Source: Nocardiopsis sp. TSRI0078 | Lineage (GTDB): Bacteria > Actinomycetota > Actinomycetes > Streptosporangiales > Streptosporangiaceae | DNA: 64,000 nt | NCBI RefSeq assembly: GCF_001905145.1 | Contig: NZ_LWLB01000012.1 | Span: 310,001-374,000, forward strand | Direction of reading: 5' to 3' | Shown here: one piece after another, positions 44,756 through 52,902 of the stretch | How positions within the stretch are numbered: position 1 is the stretch's first letter | Layout: each line of letters starts with the position of its first letter | Translations under genes and position numbers: made by a program | Notes under the pieces: generated by a model | What the model was told of the DNA's origin: nothing | Databases searched by the model: none | What the model saw: the letters and a program-made list of their open reading frames with translations, nothing else

Positions 44756-46513
44756 GTGGGACGTCACCGCGGAAGATACGCAGAAGAACCCTCCCGCCGC
44801 ACCAGGCGCCGCCGCGGCCGCGGCGGCGCCTTCGCCGCCCTGGCCGCGGCACTGGTGATCGTGCTCGGACTGGCGGTGGCGGGCGTCTACATGTTCGGCC
44901 AGTCCGAGGGCTGCGGCGGGTCCGACATCGCGCTGGACGTCGCGGTCAGCCCCGAGCTGGCCCCCGCCCTCGACTCCGTCGCCTCGGACTTCAACGCCGA
45001 GGAGCACCAGGTGGACGGGCGCTGCGTGTACGCGGAGGTGCGCCAGGTCGACTCCGCCAACGTCGCCTTCGGCATCACCGGTGCGGGCGCCACCATGGGA
45101 GACACCGACTCCGACGTGTGGATCCCGGACTCCTCGATGTGGCCGCGCCTGGTGCAGAGCCAGGCGGGCGACGCCGTCATCACCGAGACCGGGACCTCCG
45201 TGGCCCGCTCGCCGCTGGTCCTGGCCGAGCTCGCCGAGTACGCCGACGAGAGCGGCGACCCCCGCACCTGGACGGACGTCATCCCCACCTCCGCCCCCGG
45301 TGAGGCCGCCGGCAGCACGGTCCGCGTCGCCGACCCCGCGCGCAACTCCACCGGCCTGGGCACCCTCTACCTGGTGCAGGGCGTGCTGGAGGAGAACAGC
45401 CCCGACGCCCAGACCTTCAACACGCACATGACCGCCGCGCTGCAGGCCCTGCACCAGGGCGCCTCCCCCGACGAGGAGGCCGCCTTCCTCGCCTTCAGCG
45501 GGGGCACCGCCGAGGCCCCGCCGGTGATGGTGATGTCGGAGCAGGCCGCGTGGCGGTACAACTCCGCGCACGAGGAGGCCCCCGCCCGGGTCGGCTACGT
45601 GGAGGGCGACACCTACTACCTCGACTACCCGTACATCGTGCGCAGCGAGGAGAGCGACGTCACCCGCGCGGCCGAGGCGTTCCGCACGGAGGTGCGCAGC
45701 GACGAGGCCCGGGCCCGCATCCTCGAACAGGGCTTCCGCGGCCCCGAGGGCGAGGTCGACACGTCCGTGCTCACCGAGGACGTCGGCTTCGTGGAGGAGC
45801 CGCCCTCCGAGCTGGCCACGCCGTCCGAGGGCGCGATCACCGACCTGATCCGCTCCTGGAACCAGCTCAAGATGGACTCCCGGGTGCTCACGATCGTGGA
45901 CGTCTCCGGATCCATGCTGGCCGAGGTGCCCGGGACCGGGATGACCCGCATGCAGGTGACCAGCGCCGCGGCCGCGGAGGGGCTGCAGATGTTCACGGAC
46001 AGCTCCGAGCTGGGCCTGTGGGAGTTCTCCACCAACGTCAACGGCGACCTGCACTACCAGGAGACCGCCCCGGTCCGCGAGCTGCAGGCGACCACCGAGG
46101 ACGGCACCACGCACAGGGACGTCATAGGGGGCGCGCTGGCCTCCCTCGAACCGCTGCCGCAGGGCGACACGGCGCTGTACGACACCTACCTGGCCGCCTA
46201 CCAGGAGATGTCGAGCACCTACCGGCCGGACCGGACCAACGTCGTCCTCATGCTCACCGACGGGGACAACGACAACCCCGGCGGTCTGGAACTGGACGAG
46301 CTGCTGTCCCAGATCAACGACATGGCGGACCCGTCCCGGCCGATCCCGATCATCACGATCGCGTTCGGGCCGGACGTGCAGAACCTGGAGCCGCTCCAGG
46401 AGATCGCCGCGGCCACCGGCGGCGCCGCGTACATGACGGAGGACCCGACCGAGATCGGCCAGATCTTCCTCCAGGCGTTCTCCCTGCGGATCTCGGAGAA
46501 CCAGACCGAGTAG
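44756..46513 (+). CDS. Membrane-anchored substrate-binding plus VWA domain protein (copy 2, intact MIDAS)
   Basis: 585 residues. A basic N-terminus, one membrane helix (~28-48, GGAFAALAAALVIVLGLAVA), a binding-protein-like domain (~60-330: LDVAVSPELAPALDSVA, VWIPDSSMWPRLV, YVEGDTYYLDYPYIV), then VWA from ~375: TIVDVSGSMLAEV (intact DxSxS), LMLTDGDNDN, IITIAFGPDVQNLE, YMTEDPTEIG. Same design as the upstream copy, so a tandem duplication. GTG 44756 with GAGG six bases ahead. Both are predicted to face outward. Actinomycetes often carry such proteins; no activity is established. Confidence 0.85.
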   Translation: MGRHRGRYAEEPSRRTRRRRGRGGAFAALAAALVIVLGLAVAGVYMFGQSEGCGGSDIALDVAVSPELAPALDSVASDFNAEEHQVDGRCVYAEVRQVDSANVAFGITGAGATMGDTDSDVWIPDSSMWPRLVQSQAGDAVITETGTSVARSPLVLAELAEYADESGDPRTWTDVIPTSAPGEAAGSTVRVADPARNSTGLGTLYLVQGVLEENSPDAQTFNTHMTAALQALHQGASPDEEAAFLAFSGGTAEAPPVMVMSEQAAWRYNSAHEEAPARVGYVEGDTYYLDYPYIVRSEESDVTRAAEAFRTEVRSDEARARILEQGFRGPEGEVDTSVLTEDVGFVEEPPSELATPSEGAITDLIRSWNQLKMDSRVLTIVDVSGSMLAEVPGTGMTRMQVTSAAAAEGLQMFTDSSELGLWEFSTNVNGDLHYQETAPVRELQATTEDGTTHRDVIGGALASLEPLPQGDTALYDTYLAAYQEMSSTYRPDRTNVVLMLTDGDNDNPGGLELDELLSQINDMADPSRPIPIITIAFGPDVQNLEPLQEIAAATGGAAYMTEDPTEIGQIFLQAFSLRISENQTE

Positions 46514-46536
46514 GTTCCCCGACTCCCCCAGCGGCA

Positions 46537-46569
46537 TCCGGGCCGCGGCGTGCGGCGCCGCGGCCCGGA
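46537..46569 (+). terminator. Terminator after the VWA gene pair
   Basis: TCCGGGCCGCGGC / GCCGCGGCCCGGA, perfect 13-bp stem, 7-base loop, 24 bp after the stop. The remaining ~280 bp to the next gene hold no other feature I can support. Confidence 0.75.
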
Positions 46570-46847
46570 CCCGTGTCCGGGGGCGGCGGGCCCGCTCCCG
46601 CGGTACGCGCGGGCTCCCGAGCCCGGGCACCGGACGGAACCGGGAGTGACAAGTCCCTGTCCTTCGTCCGAGGGGCTATGGACTTCTCCCCCGTGTTGAC
46701 GTACCCAGAGAGGTACCGGGGCCCGCCCCGCGGCGGCCGCCTCCCCCGCGACGCCGTGTGTTCGGGGAACGGGAGGGGAGCGGGACCCGTCCGTCCGGGC
46801 CCGCCCCGCGCCGGACCCGGCACACGACGACCGGATTGGGGAAGGCC

Positions 46848-47477
46848 ATGGCGCAGGCGTGGATGCCCGGCACCGACAGGCTCGGCGGCGGGACCGCCCG
46901 GACACCTCCCGGAATCGGCGCCCCGCGGACCGTGTGGACGGTGACCGAGTCCGACCCCGGGGCCTGGTCCGCGCACAAGGAGGCCCGGCGGATGGTGGAC
47001 GAGGGGCATCCGGCGCACCTGGTGTGGAACCCGCTGACCGGCGAGGTGGTCCAGACCCTGGCCGCGACCCGTCGCAGCCGGCTGGCGCTGGGCGGCACCC
47101 ACCAGTACGGACTGCACCTCGACCACGGACACGAGGGACGGGTGTGCCTGGTGGTGGCGGCGGTCGCCTCCCGGGAGGCGCCCTTCACCGACGGCCCGAT
47201 GCACGGACTGGCTCCGATCCTGGCGTGGCTGGACTCGTGGGGGGTGGAACGGGCCTGGCACGCGGGCCCTCCGGGGAGGGAGGGCGCCAAGGCCGGGGAG
47301 GCGGTGCGCCGCTGGGCCCGGGGCGGCCACTTCGGCCACGACCAGGTGCCGGGCTCCTCCGCCAAGGGGCCCGGGAGGCTCGACACCGCGCGCCTGCTGG
47401 CCGCCGGTCCGCCCGTGGAGGGGGCGCCGCGAGCCCCGCGTGCCCGCCCCGGGACGCCACGTTCGGCGACCGCGTGA
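46848..47477 (+). CDS. Amidase-2-like protein of unknown function
   Basis: 209 residues, no signal peptide. The pattern HLVWNPLTGEVVQTL, GTHQYGLHLDHGHEGRVCLVV, LAPILAWLDSWGVERAW and GHFGHDQVPGSS resembles peptidoglycan-recognition/N-acetylmuramoyl-alanine amidase folds, where the Gly-His-xx-Val-Pro segment carries a zinc ligand. Many actinomycetes have this short version annotated as hypothetical. Whether all zinc ligands are present cannot be settled by eye. ATG 46848 with GGGGAAGG immediately ahead. Low-complexity Arg/Pro tail. Confidence 0.6.
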   Translation: MAQAWMPGTDRLGGGTARTPPGIGAPRTVWTVTESDPGAWSAHKEARRMVDEGHPAHLVWNPLTGEVVQTLAATRRSRLALGGTHQYGLHLDHGHEGRVCLVVAAVASREAPFTDGPMHGLAPILAWLDSWGVERAWHAGPPGREGAKAGEAVRRWARGGHFGHDQVPGSSAKGPGRLDTARLLAAGPPVEGAPRAPRARPGTPRSATA

Positions 47478-47577
47478 GCACGGGAAAACGGGCGGAAAAA
47501 GCACCTAACCCTCGCGAACAGGAGGAATCGGGTACCGCTGGTTCATCGCCGGCCCGCAACCCCTTAGTCTGTCGCCC

Positions 47578-49584
47578 ATGGGTGGATCTATCGAGCCGGG
47601 TTGGTACGCGGACCCGCAGGGCGACGCGCAGACGCTCAGATGGTGGAACGGCAACGAGTGGACGCGGCATACCCGTTCCCTGAGCGAGCTCCAGGGAGGT
47701 GCCGACGGCTCCGACGGCGGTGAGGCCGCCACCACCCACCTGGGCGGTTCCGAGCCGAGGGACTCACCCTCCGCCGAGGAGGACGACGGAACGATGCGGC
47801 TGGGCCCCTCCCCGACGCCCGCGCCGATCGACGACGAGCCCAGCACGGTGCGGATCGACCCCTCCTGGGCCCGGGGCGGGGCCGACGGTCCCGCCGCCCC
47901 CGTGGACGACGAACCCAGCACCATGCGCATCAGCCCCTCCTCGGTGCAGGGATCCCCCCAGCAGGACGCCGCCCCCCAGGCCCCCATCGACGACGAGCCC
48001 AGCACCATGCGGATCGACCCGTCGTGGACGCAGAGCTCCTCCCCCGCCTCCCCCACTCCCCGGACTTTCGCCCCCCAGCCCCCCGTCAACGACGAACCCA
48101 GCACCATGCGCATCGACCCCTCCTGGGTCCGGGGCGCCGCCGAGGGCGAGGAGCCCACCGCCGACCTGGGTGCCACGGGTGCCACCATGCGGGTGGACCC
48201 GGCCGACGTCGCGGGCCGCGGGGACGACCGGGGGCCGGCCGCCGACGCGGGCGGTGTGGGCGCGACCATGCGGGTCGACCCCTCCGACCTGCCCGGGCGC
48301 GACGACGAGCTGCCCACCGCGGACCTCACCGACGACGAGCTCCCCACGTCGGACCTGACCGGCGGCGGCGAGGACACGCCGCGTACGGCCGTGTTCGACC
48401 CGGGAGCCCTCGGCGAGACCCCGCGCACCGCGGTGTTCGACCCCTCCGCGGGCGGGTCCTCCGGAACCGCCGTGTTCGACCCCGGCGACCCGGCGTTCTC
48501 GGGCGGCGCGGACGAGGGCGACGGCAAGAAGGGCGGCAAGTTCAACAAGTTCCTGGGCAGCCTCAAGGAGGGGTGGGCCGACCTCTCCGAGGAGCGCAAG
48601 GAGCAGCGCCGCCAGGCCGAGGAGGAGGCCGCCAGGCGGCGGGAGGAGGAGGCCCGGCGCCAGGCCGAGGAGCAGGCCAAGAACCCGTCCGGGCAGGCCC
48701 CGGGCTCCGCCGACGCACCGGGCGGTGCCCAGCCGGGTGCCCTGCGGACCCCGTCCGGGCAGCAGCCCTCCGCCCCGGAGGCTCCCGGACAGGATCCGGG
48801 GGCCCAGCAGACCCCCGGCCAACCGGGCTCCGGCGCCCAGGCGCCCGCCCAGCAGCCTTCCGGCGCGCAGCCCCCCGGCGTGCCGCCCTCGGGTCCGCAG
48901 CACCCCGGCGCACAGCCCTCCGGTCCACAGCATCCCGGCGCACAGCCCTCCGGCCCGCAGCACGGGTACTCCGCACCGGGTACGGCCCCGTCCGGGCCGC
49001 AGCCGGGCATGTTCCCACCCCACCGGCAGGCCGGGCCGCAGCAGCCGCCGTCGGGCCCCCAGCCGGGACACCACCAGTACCCGCCGCCCCAGCAGGGCGG
49101 TTTCCCGCCTCCCGGGTACCCGCCCCCGCCGCAGGGGGGCTACCCGAACGCGCCGGGGCGCCCGCCGCAGGGGCCGCCGCCGGGTCCCCACGGACAGCCG
49201 CCGCAGGCGATGGGCCGCCCCGGCCCGCCCCCGGGTTTCCCGCCGACCCCCGGCCCGATGGTCGGCGGCCCCGGCGGCCCCGGCGGGCAGCCGCCGATGG
49301 GCGGCTACCCCGGGGGTCCCCAGCGTCCCCAGTGGGGCCAGCCGGGTCCGGGCCAACCGGGTCCGGGCCAGCCCCCGGGCGCGCACCCCTACCAGCAGCG
49401 GCCCCCGCAGCAGCCCAGGAAGAAGAAGCGCGGCTGCGGCTGCGGCTGCTTCCTCCTCTTCCTGATCGTGCTCGTCGTCGCGGCCCTGGCCTACCTCCAG
49501 TTCTGGAACGTGTGGGACTGGATGTACGAGCTCCTCGGCGTGGGCGCACCGCCCGGAGTCTCGGACAACTGGGTCTGGGACTGA
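47578..49584 (+). CDS. DUF2510 repeat-rich protein with C-terminal membrane anchor
   Basis: 668 residues. DUF2510 at 7-35 (PGWYADPQGDAQTLRWWNG, EWTRH). Residues ~80-230 repeat DDEPSTMRIDPSW-type units four times (TVRIDP, TMRISP, TMRIDP, TMRIDP), followed by two GATMRVDP units, two ELPTxDLT units and three TAVFDP units (~265-305). A charged helix (~320-365) and a long Pro/Gln/Gly-rich tract (~370-610) lead to KKKRGCGCGCFLLFLIVLVV, a palmitoyl-like Cys-rich start of a membrane helix, with ~25 residues outside. The start ATG 47578 has no ribosome site and a TTAGTCT about 12 bases ahead, so it may be leaderless. Function unknown; scaffold-like. Confidence 0.8.
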   Translation: MGGSIEPGWYADPQGDAQTLRWWNGNEWTRHTRSLSELQGGADGSDGGEAATTHLGGSEPRDSPSAEEDDGTMRLGPSPTPAPIDDEPSTVRIDPSWARGGADGPAAPVDDEPSTMRISPSSVQGSPQQDAAPQAPIDDEPSTMRIDPSWTQSSSPASPTPRTFAPQPPVNDEPSTMRIDPSWVRGAAEGEEPTADLGATGATMRVDPADVAGRGDDRGPAADAGGVGATMRVDPSDLPGRDDELPTADLTDDELPTSDLTGGGEDTPRTAVFDPGALGETPRTAVFDPSAGGSSGTAVFDPGDPAFSGGADEGDGKKGGKFNKFLGSLKEGWADLSEERKEQRRQAEEEAARRREEEARRQAEEQAKNPSGQAPGSADAPGGAQPGALRTPSGQQPSAPEAPGQDPGAQQTPGQPGSGAQAPAQQPSGAQPPGVPPSGPQHPGAQPSGPQHPGAQPSGPQHGYSAPGTAPSGPQPGMFPPHRQAGPQQPPSGPQPGHHQYPPPQQGGFPPPGYPPPPQGGYPNAPGRPPQGPPPGPHGQPPQAMGRPGPPPGFPPTPGPMVGGPGGPGGQPPMGGYPGGPQRPQWGQPGPGQPGPGQPPGAHPYQQRPPQQPRKKKRGCGCGCFLLFLIVLVVAALAYLQFWNVWDWMYELLGVGAPPGVSDNWVWD

Positions 49585-49671
49585 CGCAGGCTTCCCAGGG
49601 GCGGTCGGACGGCGTTCCGGCCGCCCCTTCGCCATCCCCGGCGCTTCCCGCGAACCCCTAAGCTGACCGGT

Positions 49672-50322
49672 ATGAATGACAGTTTGGTGTGGATCGACTG
49701 CGAGATGACGGGCCTGGACTTCGAGAGCGACGCGCTGATCGAGGTGGCCTGTCTGATCACCGACGGGGAGCTCAACATCCTCGACGAGGGTGTGGACGTC
49801 GTGATCAGACCCCCGCAGGACGCACTGGACCGTATGGGCGACTTCGTGCGCGACATGCACACCACCTCCGGGCTGCTGGAGGAGCTGGACAAGGGTGTGA
49901 GCCTGCAGGAGGCCGAGGACCTGGTCCTGGAGCACATCCGCCAGTACGTGACCGAGCCGCGCAAGGCCCCGCTGTGCGGGAACTCGATCGCCACCGACCG
50001 CACGTTCCTGGCGCGTGACATGAAACGCATCGACGAGTTCCTGCACTACCGGATGGTGGACGTGTCCTCCATCAAGGAGCTTCTGCGCCGCTGGTACCCG
50101 CGCGTGTACTACGCGAGCCCGGAGAAGAACGGCGGCCACCGGGCGCTGGCCGACATCACCGAAAGCATCCGTGAGCTGCGGTACTACCGCGCCGCGGCCT
50201 TCGTCACCCCGCCCGGCCCGAGCTCGTCCGAGGCCCGCTCCATCGCCGCCGACGTGGTCGCCGGAGGCACCGGAACGAAGGCCCGCGAGGAGGCTTCGAA
50301 GGACGGCACGGCCGGAAACTGA
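49672..50322 (+). CDS. orn: Oligoribonuclease
   Basis: 216 residues. Degrades 2-5-nt RNA oligomers, including pGpG, from the 3' end. DEDDh exonuclease motifs: WIDCEMTGLDFESDALIEV (Exo I, D and E), GNSIATDRTFLARDM (Exo II) and GGHRALADITESI (Exo III, His and Asp). A C-terminal ~35-residue extension is non-conserved. ATG 49672 lacks a Shine-Dalgarno sequence and follows a TAAGCT -10-like hexamer at about -15, suggesting a leaderless mRNA. tRNA-His follows directly. Confidence 0.95.
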   Translation: MNDSLVWIDCEMTGLDFESDALIEVACLITDGELNILDEGVDVVIRPPQDALDRMGDFVRDMHTTSGLLEELDKGVSLQEAEDLVLEHIRQYVTEPRKAPLCGNSIATDRTFLARDMKRIDEFLHYRMVDVSSIKELLRRWYPRVYYASPEKNGGHRALADITESIRELRYYRAAAFVTPPGPSSSEARSIAADVVAGGTGTKAREEASKDGTAGN

Positions 50323-50387
50323 TCGAAGCACTCCCCCGAGTCCGCTAAGCTTGAGACGTACGCAGGGCCGAGAGGTCAGGCGCACGT

Positions 50388-50464
50388 GGTGGGTGTAGCT
50401 CAGCCGGTAGAGCACTTGGTTGTGGTCCAAGAAGTCGCGGGTTCAAGTCCCGTCACTCACCCCA
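50388..50464 (+). tRNA. tRNA-His (GTG anticodon)
   Basis: Cloverleaf: acceptor GTGGGTG (50389-50395) with CACTCAC (50454-50460, one G-U pair), D-arm GCTCAGCCGGTAGAGC, anticodon loop TTGTGGT with anticodon GTG (50420-50422), T-arm CGGGTTCAAGTCCCG. The extra 5' G at 50388 faces C at 50461, the His-specific G-1:C73 identity pair, and CCA (50462-50464) is encoded. The 3' end is partly repeated downstream and probably serves as the integration site of the adjacent element. Confidence 0.97.
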
Positions 50465-50593
50465 GAGGCGAAAGCCCCTGACCAGCGGAAACGCATAGTG
50501 GTCAGGGGCTTTTGCGTTGTCGGGGGTGCACCAGCGGGTGCACGGGGGTGGCAATCTGCCCGGTGGGTGTGCACCGCCCATCCCGTCACTCAC
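50448..50593. repeat. 13-bp direct repeat of the tRNA-His 3' end (candidate att core)
   Basis: TCCCGTCACTCAC occurs in the tRNA T-stem/acceptor (50448-50460) and again at 50581-50593, 133 bp apart. tRNA 3' ends are the standard attB of actinomycete integrases, and such a repeat beside an integrase gene is what an att core or residual site looks like. No further copy was noticed in the window, so the distal att site is not identified. Confidence 0.6.
50471..50513 (+). terminator. Terminator after tRNA-His
   Basis: AAAGCCCCTGACCA / TGGTCAGGGGCTTT, perfect 14-bp stem with 14-base loop and TTT run, 6 bp beyond the tRNA. Confidence 0.85.
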
Positions 50594-50622
50594 TTCGCGG
50601 GTGGGGGTGCACCCGGGTGCAC
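50524..50622. repeat. GGGTGCAC repeat cluster (candidate integrase/Xis arm sites)
   Basis: GGGTGCAC occurs at 50524, 50536, 50605 and 50615, and a variant GTGTGCAC at 50567. Spacings within pairs are 12 and 10 bp. The cluster flanks the second att-like core (50581-50593) and lies 150-250 bp ahead of the integrase gene, the expected position of attP arm-type sites. Confidence 0.6.
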
Positions 50623-50775
50623 GGATCCATGTCGGCACGGCACCGAACCCCCGCATCCAGGACAACAGCGGCGATCAACGGATGGACCGAACACCCCTGC
50701 TGGCCTGCGAAAAGATTGTCGAGAACCTTCGCCGATTCCCTTCGCTTTGGCCCCCACCCAAGCGATGGTCCACCC

Positions 50776-52140
50776 ATGGCAACCATCAACCAGCGCACAC
50801 TGGCCGACGGACGCACCCGCTACTGGGTGAAATGGCGGCTCGGCGGCACCCGCACCGGCGCACCCCAGTCCGAACCCTTCGACACCCACGCCGACGCCCA
50901 CACCTTCAAACTCCACGTCGAAGCAGCCGGACACCACTGGCCCGAGAACTGGATCCGCCGCCAGGGCTGGGCCCCGGGATGGGTCCCCGGCCACGGCTGG
51001 GTCAAGACCGAGGAAGAGGACGACGAACCCGAAACCGAGCCGGTGCTGTTCGCCGACTACGCCCGCGACCTCGTCGACTCCATGACCGGCATCGCCGAAC
51101 GCACCCGCGCCGACTACCACCGCGACCTGGACATCCACCTGATCCCCCGCTTCGGAAAGGTGAACCTGCGCGACCCCGCCCAGCTCAAACCCAAGGACGT
51201 ACGGGCCTGGGTCAACCACCTGCGCACCGGCGTCCCCGACCCCACCGCCCCGCGTAGGGCCGATCCACCCAGCCGGGGCCGCAAGAAGGAACCGGGGTGG
51301 CTGCGCAAACCCCTCTCACCCAAGTCCATCCACAACCTGCACGGGCTGCTGTTCACCGTCTGCGAGGCCGCCGTGCGCGAGGACCCGCCGCTACGGCCCT
51401 CCAACCCGGCCTCGCGCACCCGTCTGCCCCGCGTCGACGACGGCGAGGGCGATCACGACATGTGCTTCCTGACCCGCGACGAGTTCACCCTGCTGCGGGA
51501 CTCCATGGCCGAGGACGTACGCGACATGGTGGAGGTGTTCGTGCGCACCGGGATGCGCTACAGCGAACTCACCGCCCTGCAGGTCCGCGACATCACCCTC
51601 ACGTCCGCCATCGGCTCCGACGGACAACCGCTCACCCGGGGGCACCTGGACGTGCGTCGGGCGTGGAAGCGCTGCCCCGACAACACCTTCCGACTCGGTG
51701 CTCCCAAGACCCGCAGCTCGCGCAGGCGCATTCCGCTCTCACCGCGCACCATCGATCTTCTCCGCCCAAGGTTGGAGGGCAAGGGCCCGGAGGAGTTCGT
51801 GTTCACCACCGAGCGGGGGTCCTGGTGGCGGCACTCCTCCTTCTACGGGCGCAGGTGGGCGCCCGGGGTCAAGGAGGCCCAGCGGCGGGGGCTGGGCAAG
51901 AAGCCGCGCATCCACGACCTGCGCCACACCCACGTGGCCTGGTTGATCGACAAGGACGTGCACGTGTTCAAGATCCAGCGCCGTCTGGGCCACACCTCGA
52001 TCACCACGACCATGGACCGGTACGGGCACCTGGTCACCGACATCGACGACACCATGATCGAGGCCATCGACGGCCCGCCCGCCGGGACCGGTCCCTGGAC
52101 CGATCCCGGTGATGAGCAGCGCCTGCGTCTGATCTCCTAG
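50776..52140 (+). CDS. int: Tyrosine recombinase (integrase)
   Basis: 454 residues. N-terminal AP2-like/arm-binding part (1-80), SAM-like core-binding domain (~90-210, FADYARDLVDSMTGIAERTRADY), catalytic domain (~230-440): Arg in VFVRTGMRYSEL, His-x-x-Arg in IHDLRHTHVAWLI, His in RRLGHTSITTTM and the nucleophile Tyr in MDRYGH. Catalyses site-specific integration at the neighbouring tRNA-His. ATG 50776 (MATINQRTLADGRTRY) is the conserved N-terminus although its ribosome site is weak; the frame extends upstream through the repeat cluster. Confidence 0.93.
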   Translation: MATINQRTLADGRTRYWVKWRLGGTRTGAPQSEPFDTHADAHTFKLHVEAAGHHWPENWIRRQGWAPGWVPGHGWVKTEEEDDEPETEPVLFADYARDLVDSMTGIAERTRADYHRDLDIHLIPRFGKVNLRDPAQLKPKDVRAWVNHLRTGVPDPTAPRRADPPSRGRKKEPGWLRKPLSPKSIHNLHGLLFTVCEAAVREDPPLRPSNPASRTRLPRVDDGEGDHDMCFLTRDEFTLLRDSMAEDVRDMVEVFVRTGMRYSELTALQVRDITLTSAIGSDGQPLTRGHLDVRRAWKRCPDNTFRLGAPKTRSSRRRIPLSPRTIDLLRPRLEGKGPEEFVFTTERGSWWRHSSFYGRRWAPGVKEAQRRGLGKKPRIHDLRHTHVAWLIDKDVHVFKIQRRLGHTSITTTMDRYGHLVTDIDDTMIEAIDGPPAGTGPWTDPGDEQRLRLIS

Positions 52141-52214
52141 AGCCGCTATGGGTCCCGGGTATGCCGGTGGGGCGGGTCGAACACCCGCCCCACCGGTTCA
52201 CTTGGGCTTCTCGC

Positions 52215-52481
52215 CTACCGGGTGCGCGGCCACCCGTGGGCGTGGGCGACCCGCCGTCCGAGAGCCACCTGTTGGGCGGCCCTCGCCACGATCTGCTCCA
52301 AGTCGGCGGCACTGAAGCGCACGTGCTTGCCGAGCCTGCGGTGCGGCACCCGCCGCAACCGCACCCGTTCGCGAAGCCACGATTCTGGAACCGCGAGCAC
52401 CCGCGCCGCCTCAGGGATCGTCAGCAACCGTTCCGGTACCTTCTCCTCGCCGTCGTTGTCAGGCCGCCCGATCTGCGCCAT
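52215..52481 (-). CDS. Excisionase-like helix-turn-helix protein
   Basis: 88 residues. ERLLTIPEAARVLAVPESWL, then RVPHRRLGKHVRFSAADLEQIV: the MerR-like winged HTH of the excisionase/helix-turn-helix domain 17 family. Probably binds the repeat cluster to direct excision or modulates the integrase. ATG 52481 has GGGAGG five bases ahead. Its start overlaps the end of whiB by 23 bp on the same strand, so the two are translationally coupled, while the integrase is convergent. Confidence 0.8.
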   Translation of the reverse strand: MAQIGRPDNDGEEKVPERLLTIPEAARVLAVPESWLRERVRLRRVPHRRLGKHVRFSAADLEQIVARAAQQVALGRRVAHAHGWPRTR

Positions 52482-52902
52482 GCGCACCTCCCTCGCGCTC
52501 GTTGCGCGCAGCGGTGCGGAACTGGCGGCGTTCATCCTCGGAGGCGCCGCCCCACACCCCGTAGAGTTCGCCGCGCTTCATCGCCTCGGCCAGGCAGTTG
52601 ATCTGCACGGGGCACCAGCGGCACACCCGTTTGGCCGCACGCACCGACCCGCCCTGGTGCGGAAACCACAGATCCGGATCCTGCCCCCGGCAGGCCGCAT
52701 GTTCCTGCCACCTACCGGACCCGTCCCCATCGTCGTCCCCGGCGGTACGGGCGGCACTGGCCCCTGTGGGGCCGTCAGACGGCCGGTCCGCGCCCGGCGC
52801 ACCGCCATGGCCCGTGGGGCGCGAGCCCCGGGTTCGGGCCGCCGCGTTGCCCACCAACGGCCCCCGCTCCCCCAGCGATGCCCGTCGTCGCATGTCCCCC
52901 AT
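52459..52902 (-). CDS. WhiB-family iron-sulfur transcription regulator
   Basis: 147 residues. The C-terminal WhiB domain is complete: HAACRGQDPDLWF, then KRVCRWCPVQINCLA gives the four [4Fe-4S] cysteines (C, CxxC, C), then GVWGG and a basic tail (ERRQFRTAARNER) for DNA contact. The first ~65 residues are a disordered Gly/Arg/Thr-rich extension, longer than in most WhiB proteins. ATG 52902 with GAAGGGA six bases ahead. A perfect inverted repeat lies 11 bp upstream. WhiB proteins on mobile elements are common; the target is unknown. Confidence 0.88.
   Translation of the reverse strand: MGDMRRRASLGERGPLVGNAAARTRGSRPTGHGGAPGADRPSDGPTGASAARTAGDDDGDGSGRWQEHAACRGQDPDLWFPHQGGSVRAAKRVCRWCPVQINCLAEAMKRGELYGVWGGASEDERRQFRTAARNEREGGAHGADRAA

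Noticed and set aside
48700-49420. Proline-rich tandem repeats that look like a repeat array
   Set aside because: They are coding repeats (Pro/Gln/Gly) of the DUF2510 protein; unit length and spacing vary and there are no spacers, so not CRISPR.
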